NCBI RefSeq assembly: GCF_004358095.2
Contig: NZ_SMZJ02000002.1
Span: 62,001 to 126,000 of the forward strand
Reading direction: 5' to 3'
DNA length: 64,000 nt
Source: Seonamhaeicola sediminis
Lineage (GTDB): Bacteria > Bacteroidota > Bacteroidia > Flavobacteriales > Flavobacteriaceae
Part shown: piece after piece, positions 1-6,714 of the stretch
How positions within the stretch are numbered: the stretch's first letter is position 1
Layout of the letters: the number at the start of each line of letters is the position of its first letter
Notes under the pieces: generated by a model
Database searches by the model: none
What the model was told of the DNA's origin: nothing
What the model saw: only the letters and a program-made list of their open reading frames with translations
Position numbers and translations under genes: made by a program

Positions 1-135
1 GTTTTTGGCAATACTACTATCAAGGCTGTAGAGGAAAAGGGCTTACGTGTTGATATAGCAGCACCAACTCCAGAAACACCATCAATGACCATGGCTTTAG
101 AAAAATATATTGAAAAGGTAAATAAAAAGAAATAA
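1..135 (+). CDS. hemD: Uroporphyrinogen-III synthase, C-terminal fragment (5' end outside window)
   Basis: The frame is open from base 1 to a TAA at 133-135 and gives 44 residues. The stretch KAVEEKGLRVDIAAPTPETP followed by SMTMALEKYI resembles the C-terminal end of HemD-type uroporphyrinogen-III synthases, which cyclise hydroxymethylbilane in haem synthesis. Only the last strand/helix pair is present, so no catalytic region can be checked. The gene converges on tig, and a strong bidirectional hairpin lies between them. The family assignment rests on recognition of a short tail and could be wrong in detail. Confidence 0.7.
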   Translation, partial: VFGNTTIKAVEEKGLRVDIAAPTPETPSMTMALEKYIEKVNKKK

Positions 136-170
136 TTAATATTTCACTAAAAAAATTACTTAATATAAAT

Positions 171-206
171 AAAAAAACCAGTGAACTTTACTTCACTGGT
201 TTTTTT
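171..206. terminator. Bidirectional intrinsic terminator between hemD and tig
   Basis: A 15-bp perfect inverted repeat (171-185 pairs with 192-206) has core ACCAGTGAA/TTCACTGGT and a 6-base loop, flanked by A-runs on the left and T-runs on the right. It can terminate the + strand hemD transcript and the - strand tig transcript. The remaining bases up to the tig stop (207-287) hold only a weak AAGATG/CATCTT hairpin. Confidence 0.85.
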
Positions 207-287
207 AATTTAAAATTTGCCTCGTCCCAATATAGTGTCACACTAAAATATTATAAGATGGATTCAAATAAAACAAACGCATCTTAA

Positions 288-1616
288 TTATATATCTCCA
301 TAAACTTCCTTAACAAACTTTTCGTATGTTAATTCTTTTACTTTAAGGTTTGCCTTTTCTTTGTAAAGCTTTAATAGTTTTTGACTTACCAATTGCTCTG
401 AAATTCTGCGAGCTTCATCCTGATTAGATAACACTCTTGCTGCAATACCATCTAATTCCTCGTCAGAAGGGTTCATTTGACCAAATTGAGCCATTTGTCC
501 TTTAATCATTTCTCTTGCATGATTTTTAATATCATCCATCGTTACCTTGATATCGTTGTCTTGAATTAATTTACCTTCAATTAACTGATAACGCAAACTC
601 TTTTCAGACTTTTCATATTCTTCTTTAGCTTGTACTTCATCTAACTCTTTTTCTCCAGCAGTAGCCATCCATTTTGTTAAGAATTCTGCAGGTAAATCAA
701 ACTTAGTATTCTCAATTAAATACTCTGTAACATCGTTTAAAAGTTTTTGGTCTGCTTGCTGTATAAATTGCTTTTCGGCATCCTCTTTAATTTTAGCTTT
801 TAATTCAGTTACGGTTTTTACAGTGCCTTCTCCAAAAAGTTTATCAAATAACTCTTGGTCTAAATCTGCTAATTCTCTCTTATTAATTTCGTTGACTGTA
901 AAGGTAACTTCAATATCTAATCCGTGAACTTCATCATGTCCTAACTTTAAGGCATGCATTAGCTCATGCTCATCATCATACAATCCTTTAGTTTTCAGAG
1001 TAATTATATCGCCGGCCTTGGCTCCAATAAATTTCTTTTCAGTAGCTTTTCCTTTAAACTTATCTAGGGTAAATGTAATAGTGTTTTCTATTTCTTTTTC
1101 TTCGTTTTTGAATGTACCCGTAATTTCACTATCTATTTCTACAACATCTTGTGATACTAATTTCCCGTACTGGCTTTGAATACGTTCAATTTGTTCATCA
1201 ATCATTTTATCATCGGCTACAATATTGTATTGCGTTATAGCTTTTTTACTTTTAAGTTCAACATCAAACTCTGGCACTAAACCAAGTTCAAATTCAAAAG
1301 TAAATCCATCTGCATCCCAATCAATATCATCTTGTGGTTTTGGTAATGGTTGCCCTAAAACATCTAGCTTCTCTTCTGTTAAGTATTTGTTTAAAGCATC
1401 CTGTAACAACTTATTAACCTCATCAACCAACACAGCTTTACCATATTGTCTTTTCACCATTCCCATTGGTACCATCCCTTTTCTAAACCCCGGGATGTTA
1501 GCTGTTTTACGGTAATCTGATAAGATTTTTTCAACTTTATCGCTATAATCTTCTTTAGCAATATCAACTTTTACTACCGCATTTAATGCATCAACGTTTT
1601 CTCTTGTAATGTTCAT
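288..1616 (-). CDS. tig: Trigger factor, ribosome-associated chaperone
   Basis: Encodes 442 residues, close to the usual ~430 of trigger factor, the chaperone that docks at the ribosome exit tunnel and shields nascent chains. The N-terminal ribosome-binding signature GFRKGMVP is at about residues 43-50. It is followed by a divergent PPIase-like middle region and a long, charged helical C-terminal part with the family's alternating Lys/Glu pattern. ATG start at 1616. A well-formed Bacteroidetes promoter lies just upstream, so it is probably transcribed on its own, ending at the hairpin at 171-206. Confidence 0.95.
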   Translation of the reverse strand: MNITRENVDALNAVVKVDIAKEDYSDKVEKILSDYRKTANIPGFRKGMVPMGMVKRQYGKAVLVDEVNKLLQDALNKYLTEEKLDVLGQPLPKPQDDIDWDADGFTFEFELGLVPEFDVELKSKKAITQYNIVADDKMIDEQIERIQSQYGKLVSQDVVEIDSEITGTFKNEEKEIENTITFTLDKFKGKATEKKFIGAKAGDIITLKTKGLYDDEHELMHALKLGHDEVHGLDIEVTFTVNEINKRELADLDQELFDKLFGEGTVKTVTELKAKIKEDAEKQFIQQADQKLLNDVTEYLIENTKFDLPAEFLTKWMATAGEKELDEVQAKEEYEKSEKSLRYQLIEGKLIQDNDIKVTMDDIKNHAREMIKGQMAQFGQMNPSDEELDGIAARVLSNQDEARRISEQLVSQKLLKLYKEKANLKVKELTYEKFVKEVYGDI

Positions 1617-1653
1617 TTTTTAAAATGTAATTAGTATAACTAAAATTGGGATG

Positions 1654-1685
1654 CAAAAGTATAACATTTTTTACACCCCAACAAA
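1654..1685 (-). promoter_or_regulatory. Bacteroidetes-type promoter of tig
   Basis: On the - strand a TTTG (-33 element, 1682-1685) is separated by 20 bases from TACTTTTG (-7 element, 1654-1661), matching the Bacteroidetes sigma-A consensus TTTG-N19/20-TAnnTTTG. It lies 38 bases upstream of the tig ATG. Confidence 0.8.
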
Positions 1686-1708
1686 GTTTTAATTGCTTGA
1701 TTTTGAAG

Positions 1709-2056
1709 CTATTTTTTCTCCTCTTTAAGTAGAGAATGTAATATAGATTGTAATAGAGATAGTAGAATACTAAAAAGAATTGCAATCCAGATACTGCTCA
1801 CCGAAAAGCCGTCAATTAATTTGTCTGCTAACAGTATTATTAGGGCATTAATTACTAACAAGAATAAACCCAAGGTTACAATGGTTATTGGCAAAGTAAA
1901 AATTACCAAAACTGGTTTTACAAAAAGGTTTAAAACCGATAACACGACGGCCACTATGAGTGCCGTCATGTAACTATCTACATGCACTCCATTTAGAACA
2001 TATGCAATTACAAAAACAGCTAGGGCATTTAGTAAAAGTTTTATTATAAGTTTCAT
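1709..2056 (-). CDS. Phage-holin-4_2 superfamily (YvlD-like) membrane protein
   Basis: A 115-residue protein with four hydrophobic segments (about 4-22, 28-46, 50-75 and 88-108) and the short polar loop VKPVLVIFTLPITIVTLG, typical of the YvlD / Mycobacterium four-TM family (Pfam Phage_holin_4_2). Despite the family name these are ordinary chromosomal inner-membrane proteins of unknown function. Ends KEEKK on the cytosolic side. It lies 33 bases downstream of the hydrolase gene on the same strand, so it may be the last gene of the pdxJ-hydrolase unit. Confidence 0.85.
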   Translation of the reverse strand: MKLIIKLLLNALAVFVIAYVLNGVHVDSYMTALIVAVVLSVLNLFVKPVLVIFTLPITIVTLGLFLLVINALIILLADKLIDGFSVSSIWIAILFSILLSLLQSILHSLLKEEKK

Positions 2057-2089
2057 TTAATTGTATTTATAGTTACAATTTACAAATTA

Positions 2090-2854
2090 TCAACCAACAA
2101 ACTTAATAACCGTATCAAAAAAGTCTTTTGGATTTTCTGCATGCAACCAATGTCCAGAATTAGCTATGGTTACTATTTTAGCAATAGGAAATTGATTTAA
2201 AATAAGCCTTTGGTCTTCGGCTCCAATATACTCTGACCTATCACCTTTTAAAAACAAAGTGTCTTTTTCAAATCTCAAATGAGCTGGTAATGACTCTCCA
2301 ACTTCAGCAACTTCACTTTTTAAAACCTCTAAGTTTATACGCAACCCTAATTTCCCTTTTTTAACCCAATACAGGTTTTTGAGCAAGAATTGACGAATTC
2401 CAAATTCTGAAATATACTCACTTAAAACTTTATCTGCTTCCCCTCTACTTTTAATCTCACTGAAATCTAATGCACTTAATCCTTCTAAAATAGTTTGGTG
2501 ATGTACAGGATAAAAACGAGGTGAAATATCAGCTACCAAAAGTTTAGAAACTAATTCTGGATACAAGCAAGCAAACAACATAGCTGTTTTACCGCCCATA
2601 GAATGCCCTAGCAAAACAATATCTGTTAAATTGTGTGCTTCACAATAATTTTTTAAGTCTTGGGCTAGTATTTCATAATTAAAATTATCATCCCAAAAAC
2701 TATGTCCATGATTGCGCTGATCTACTAAATGTATCTGAAATCCTTCATCACTAAATTGTTTTCCTAATGTTTTCCAGTTATCACTCATACCTAGAAACCC
2801 ATGTAAAATCACAAATGGTTTACCTTCTCCAATTATATTTGAGTGTAGTATCAT
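2090..2854 (-). CDS. Alpha/beta-fold hydrolase (YbfF-like esterase)
   Basis: 254 residues with a complete alpha/beta-hydrolase layout: oxyanion-region HGFLGMSDNW at about residues 18-27, the RNHGHS motif near 47-52, the nucleophile elbow GHSMGG near 83-88 (Ser85), a late acid in the LKGDRSEY region, and the catalytic His in NSGHWLHAENP near 233-243. This pattern fits the YbfF/acyl-CoA thioesterase-like esterases. The cytosolic substrate cannot be predicted. The ATG directly follows the TAG stop of pdxJ (TAGATG), so the two genes are almost certainly translationally coupled. Confidence 0.88.
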   Translation of the reverse strand: MILHSNIIGEGKPFVILHGFLGMSDNWKTLGKQFSDEGFQIHLVDQRNHGHSFWDDNFNYEILAQDLKNYCEAHNLTDIVLLGHSMGGKTAMLFACLYPELVSKLLVADISPRFYPVHHQTILEGLSALDFSEIKSRGEADKVLSEYISEFGIRQFLLKNLYWVKKGKLGLRINLEVLKSEVAEVGESLPAHLRFEKDTLFLKGDRSEYIGAEDQRLILNQFPIAKIVTIANSGHWLHAENPKDFFDTVIKFVG

Positions 2855-3568
2855 CTATTTTAATTTTCTTAAATACATTTGAATTACATTCTCTACCCCT
2901 AAGTACAAGCTTTCTGCAATTAACGCATGTCCTATAGATACCTCTAACAGACCCGGTATACTTTGTTTGAAAAATTCAATATTATCTAAAGATAAATCAT
3001 GTCCTGCATTAACTCCCAGACCTAAGTTATTTGCTAACACAGCACAATCACTATAAGGCTTTACAACTTCTTTGTTACCCAAACCATATTGATGAGCAAA
3101 AGACTCAGTATACAGCTCTATTCTATTGGTTCCAGTTTCCTTAGCACCTTCAATTTGCTTCAAAACTGGATCTACAAAAATTGAAGTTCTAATACCATTA
3201 TTCTGAAATTCCTTGATAACATCAACTAAAAAATCTTTATGCTTTATAGTATCCCAACCGGCATTACTAGTTATGGCATCCTCAGCATCTGGAACTAAAG
3301 TTACTTGTGTTGGCTTAACCTCTAAAGCCAAATCAATAAAAGATTTTATAGGGTTGCCTTCAATATTATATTCTGTGTAAACTTCAGGCTTTAAATCGCG
3401 GGCATCTTGATACCTAATATGACGTTCATCTGGTCTTGGATGAATAGTTACCCCCTCTGCTCCAAACCTTTGTATATCTTTGGCAAATTCTACTACATTG
3501 GGTACATCTCCACCACGCGAATTTCTTAAAGTGGCTATTTTATTGATGTTTACACTTAATTTTGTCAT
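2855..3568 (-). CDS. pdxJ: Pyridoxine 5'-phosphate synthase
   Basis: 237 residues, the normal length for PdxJ, which condenses 3-amino-2-oxopropyl phosphate with 1-deoxyxylulose 5-phosphate to make pyridoxine 5'-phosphate. The N-terminal VNINKIATLRNSRGG strand and the EGVTIHPRPDERHI catalytic loop (about residues 36-50) are characteristic. The C-terminal NAGHDLSLDN and EVSIGHALI phosphate-binding segments are also present. First gene of a coupled unit with the downstream hydrolase. Confidence 0.96.
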   Translation of the reverse strand: MTKLSVNINKIATLRNSRGGDVPNVVEFAKDIQRFGAEGVTIHPRPDERHIRYQDARDLKPEVYTEYNIEGNPIKSFIDLALEVKPTQVTLVPDAEDAITSNAGWDTIKHKDFLVDVIKEFQNNGIRTSIFVDPVLKQIEGAKETGTNRIELYTESFAHQYGLGNKEVVKPYSDCAVLANNLGLGVNAGHDLSLDNIEFFKQSIPGLLEVSIGHALIAESLYLGVENVIQMYLRKLK

Positions 3569-3587
3569 GAATTATTTTTTTAAGTGA

Positions 3588-3595
3588 CAAAAGTA
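3588..3595 (-). promoter_or_regulatory. Candidate -7 element for pdxJ
   Basis: The - strand reads TACTTTTG, a perfect match to TAnnTTTG, 20 bases before the pdxJ ATG. No good TTTG was found at the expected -33 distance, so this is only a half-site prediction. The 68-base gap to the divergent CBS gene must carry promoters for both directions. Confidence 0.45.
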
Positions 3596-3636
3596 TATGA
3601 TTTTTTTAATTAATTTGCATAAGTATTAAAACGAGC

Positions 3637-4296
3637 ATGAAACTATCAGAATACATAATAAATGATATAAAACCTGTTGACAGCAACAGTAAAGTTTCTG
3701 ATTTACAATCACTTTTTAACCAATTAACGTATTCTCACATTCCTGTTAAAGATACTCATGACGTTTTTGTGGGATTACTTTTTGAAACAGATGTACATTG
3801 TTTTGATAGCAACAAACTTGTTAGTGACTACCTTTACGCCTTAGAGAATTTTTTTGTTAGAGACACTACATTATGGCTAGATGTTTTAGAGGCTTTTGCT
3901 CAAAACTCAGCTAACATTATGCCTGTTCTAGATGAAAAAAATAATTATCTTGGCTATTATGAGTTAAAAGATATTATCAGCCTTTTTAATGAGTCTCCTT
4001 TCTTTCATTCTGCAGGAGCTGTTATAGTAGTTGAAAAGGGTATTAATGATTATTCTTTTAGTGAAATAAGCCAGATAGTAGAGTCTAATGGAGGGCGTGT
4101 TTTAGGTGCTTTTGTATCAAAAATTAAAAATGATGTAGTACAGGTTACACTTAAAATAGGCAATTCTAATATTAATGAAATCATTCAAACCTTCCGCAGG
4201 TATAGCTACAATATTGCTTCGGGTCATGAAGAAGACACTTATTTTGAAAACCTAAAAGACCGATCGGATTATCTGAGGAAATACTTAAATATGTAA
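3637..4296 (+). CDS. CBS-domain pair protein, upstream partner of NAD kinase
   Basis: 219 residues. The first ~120 form two CBS motifs (…SKVSDLQSLFNQLTYSHIPV… and …LWLDVLEAFAQNSANIMPVL…, with GYYELKDII closing the pair), which usually bind adenine nucleotides. The last ~80 residues (VVEKGINDYSFSEISQIVES and following) resemble an ACT-like regulatory fold. No catalytic domain is seen. Its stop is 4 bases before the nadK ATG, so it is likely co-expressed with NAD kinase. A sensing role in NAD(P) or ATP status is inference from that pairing. Confidence 0.82.
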   Translation: MKLSEYIINDIKPVDSNSKVSDLQSLFNQLTYSHIPVKDTHDVFVGLLFETDVHCFDSNKLVSDYLYALENFFVRDTTLWLDVLEAFAQNSANIMPVLDEKNNYLGYYELKDIISLFNESPFFHSAGAVIVVEKGINDYSFSEISQIVESNGGRVLGAFVSKIKNDVVQVTLKIGNSNINEIIQTFRRYSYNIASGHEEDTYFENLKDRSDYLRKYLNM

Positions 4297-4300
4297 TGCT

Positions 4301-5185
4301 ATGAAAATTGCCATTTTTGGTCGTTATAATAATGAACATACCATAGCTTCTCTTGATAGGCTTTTAAATTTTTTAAAAGAAAAAGATATTGAAGTTTTGA
4401 TTGAGTCTGAGTTTTTAGACCTAGTAAATACTGCAACCTCAAATGATAATTTATATAATAGCTTCAAAACGTACAGTGTTTTAAATGCTTCGTTTGATTT
4501 ATTGATAAGCATTGGCGGAGACGGTACTATTTTAAGAGCTATTCCTTCTGTAAAAAACCTTGAAATTCCCATTATTGGAATAAATACAGGCAGACTAGGT
4601 TTTTTAGCAACCATTCAAGTAGAAGATATTGAAAATGCGGTTCAAAATATTTTGGAAGGCAAATACAACATTTCAGAACGTAGCTTATTGTCCATTGAAA
4701 CCAATCCAGAGAATAGTGAGATAAAATCCATTAATTTTGCACTAAACGAAATTGCGGTAAGCAGAAAGAATACCACCTCTATGATTACTGTTAAAACTCA
4801 TTTAGACGGTGAGTTTTTAACCTCATACTGGAGCGATGGCCTTATCGTTTCAACACCTACAGGCTCTACAGGATACTCGTTAAGTTGTGGTGGCCCCGTA
4901 ATTACCCCAGGTACTAATAGCTTTGTGCTTACACCAATTGCACCCCATAACCTCAGTGCCAGACCTTTAATAATACCTGATTCTACAGAAATCAAGTTGA
5001 GTGTAAGCGGCAGGGAAAAACAACATCTGGTATCTTTAGATTCCAGAATTGCCACATTGGAAAACGAAACCATTATTACAATAAAAAAAGCTGACTTTAA
5101 AATTAAAATGATTGACCTTCTTGATGAAAGCTTCTTAAAAACACTTCGAAAAAAAATGCTTTGGGGCGAAGACAAGCGTAATTAA
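4301..5185 (+). CDS. nadK: NAD kinase
   Basis: 294 residues, the normal size of bacterial NAD kinase, which phosphorylates NAD to NADP using ATP or polyphosphate. The GGDGT catalytic motif is at residues 72-76, followed by GINTGRLGFLA, the NE-containing segment LNEIAVSR, and the glycine-rich STPTGSTGYSLS loop. All key motifs are intact. Start ATG at 4301 is preceded by the CBS gene stop 4 bases away. Downstream (5186-5283) only a weak 5-bp hairpin near 5206-5219 could act in termination. Confidence 0.96.
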   Translation: MKIAIFGRYNNEHTIASLDRLLNFLKEKDIEVLIESEFLDLVNTATSNDNLYNSFKTYSVLNASFDLLISIGGDGTILRAIPSVKNLEIPIIGINTGRLGFLATIQVEDIENAVQNILEGKYNISERSLLSIETNPENSEIKSINFALNEIAVSRKNTTSMITVKTHLDGEFLTSYWSDGLIVSTPTGSTGYSLSCGGPVITPGTNSFVLTPIAPHNLSARPLIIPDSTEIKLSVSGREKQHLVSLDSRIATLENETIITIKKADFKIKMIDLLDESFLKTLRKKMLWGEDKRN

Positions 5186-5258
5186 GTCCTAATTCACAAT
5201 ATTTTACAAGAAAACTTGTTTTACACTAATACAATTACATTAGGCTAATCATATTTAT

Positions 5259-5266
5259 TATATTTG
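5259..5266 (+). promoter_or_regulatory. Candidate -7 element for the DUF6089-uppS-bamA unit
   Basis: The sequence TATATTTG matches TAnnTTTG and lies 17 bases before the ATG at 5284. No clear TTTG is found at the -33 position, so support is partial. Confidence 0.4.
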
Positions 5267-5283
5267 CAAACTTTTAAATCTCT

Positions 5284-5973
5284 ATGAGGCATTTAAGCGT
5301 ATTAGTATTAAGTATTTTTTTTGTTCAATTAAGCTTTTCTCAAATTAATGAATTAGGCTTATATCTTGGTGGTAGTAATTTTATTGGAGATGTTGGTGCT
5401 ACTGATTATATTTCACCAAATCAATTGGCCATTGGTGGTATTTATAAATGGAACAGAAGCCGAAGACACTCTTACAGAGCCTCATTGATTTTCACTACTT
5501 TAGAAGGTATAGATATTAATTCTGATGATCCTAGGCGAATTCAAAGAGGGTATGAGTTTTCTAGCAATATTATGGAAGCCTCTATTGGTATGGAATTTAC
5601 TTTTACTGAATTTAACTTACATTCTGAAAGAAAAATAAGCACCCCTTATTTACATACTGGAATTACAGTAGCCAAACATGATAATCATTACTTTTTAAAC
5701 GGTGTACAAACCCAAGAAAACACCTCGAGTTGGGCTTACGGCATTCCGATGACACTCGGTTTTAAAACAACATTTATTGACAACATAGTTTTAGGTATAG
5801 AAATAGGAGCTCGTTACACATTCTCTGATGAATTAGACGGTAGTATTCCTGATGCTAAATGGAGACCAGAATATAGATTTGGCAATATAAATAATAACGA
5901 TTGGTACATGTTTTCTGGCATAACCTTAACTTATACCTTTGGAGAGAACCCGTGTTATTGTGTAAATGAATAA
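5284..5973 (+). CDS. DUF6089 family outer-membrane beta-barrel protein
   Basis: 229 residues with a clear signal peptide (MRHLSVLVLSIFFVQLSFSQ, about 20 residues) followed by alternating polar/hydrophobic strands and a C-terminal strand GITLTYTFG, as in small outer-membrane barrels. The pattern LGLYLGGSNFIGDVG is typical of the Bacteroidetes DUF6089 family, which is regularly found just upstream of uppS and bamA. The TAA stop is immediately followed by the uppS ATG. Exact function is unknown; a role in envelope assembly is inferred from context only. Confidence 0.85.
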   Translation: MRHLSVLVLSIFFVQLSFSQINELGLYLGGSNFIGDVGATDYISPNQLAIGGIYKWNRSRRHSYRASLIFTTLEGIDINSDDPRRIQRGYEFSSNIMEASIGMEFTFTEFNLHSERKISTPYLHTGITVAKHDNHYFLNGVQTQENTSSWAYGIPMTLGFKTTFIDNIVLGIEIGARYTFSDELDGSIPDAKWRPEYRFGNINNNDWYMFSGITLTYTFGENPCYCVNE

Positions 5974-6714
5974 ATGGACTTAAAAGAAGGCATATTAAAC
6001 AAGAAGCTCCCTAAACACATAGCCATAATCATGGATGGTAATGGGCGTTGGGCTAAACAACGAGGCATGTTGCGAGCTATTGGTCATGAAAACGGTGCTA
6101 AATCTGTTAAGAGAACTGTTGAGGCCTGTGCAGAATTAGGTGTTAAAAACTTAACACTTTATGCTTTTTCTACCGAAAACTGGAACCGCCCTAGATTAGA
6201 AGTTCAAACCTTAATGAAGTTGTTAATTTCTTCTCTTAGAAAAGAAATAAAAACACTTCAAGACAACAACATTAAACTTACTGCCATAGGTAACTTAAAA
6301 TTGCTCCCAGCAAAGGTTTTCAATGAACTCACAGAGGTTATAAACAAAACAAAAACTAACAATAGGATAACTTTAACATTAGCATTAAGCTATGGCTCTA
6401 GAGAAGAATTAATAAATACTGTTAAAGAGATTAGTATTAAAGTTAAAAATAACATAATTTCGCCCGAAAATATTGATGAATCAATTATAAATGAGCATCT
6501 TTACACGCAAAATTTACCAGATGTAGACTTGCTAATTAGAACTAGCGGAGAACAACGTATAAGTAATTTTTTGCTTTGGCAAATAGCCTATGCAGAATTA
6601 TATTTTACAAATGTGCTTTGGCCAGATTTTACAAAGGAGCATTTGTATGAAGCTATTATTGAATATCAAAAAAGAGAGAGACGATTTGGGAAAACAAGTG
6701 AGCAACTTAACTAA
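5974..6714 (+). CDS. uppS: Isoprenyl (undecaprenyl) diphosphate synthase
   Basis: 246 residues. The signature HIAIIMDGNGRWAKQRG carries the catalytic Asp21 in the diphosphate-binding loop; LTLYAFSTENWNRP and the C-terminal DLLIRTSGEQRISNF and WQIAYAEL segments complete the cis-prenyltransferase fold. The enzyme makes the C55 lipid carrier for peptidoglycan and surface glycans. It starts directly on the preceding stop (TAAATG) and its 3' end overlaps the predicted start of bamA, so the unit is probably translated in a coupled way. Confidence 0.96.
   Translation: MDLKEGILNKKLPKHIAIIMDGNGRWAKQRGMLRAIGHENGAKSVKRTVEACAELGVKNLTLYAFSTENWNRPRLEVQTLMKLLISSLRKEIKTLQDNNIKLTAIGNLKLLPAKVFNELTEVINKTKTNNRITLTLALSYGSREELINTVKEISIKVKNNIISPENIDESIINEHLYTQNLPDVDLLIRTSGEQRISNFLLWQIAYAELYFTNVLWPDFTKEHLYEAIIEYQKRERRFGKTSEQLN
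6635..6639 (+). promoter_or_regulatory. Shine-Dalgarno-like AGGAG inside uppS that decides the bamA start
   Basis: AGGAG stands 7 bases before ATG 6647. Strong Shine-Dalgarno sites are uncommon in Bacteroidetes. This one also encodes the Lys-Glu of a conserved UppS segment (TKEHLYEA), so it may be coincidental. It favours ATG 6647 over a GTG at 6698 for bamA. Confidence 0.35.

Noticed and set aside
1709-2056. Possible prophage signal from a holin-family protein
   Set aside because: The Phage_holin_4_2 name is historical; there are no other phage genes near and the neighbours are housekeeping genes.
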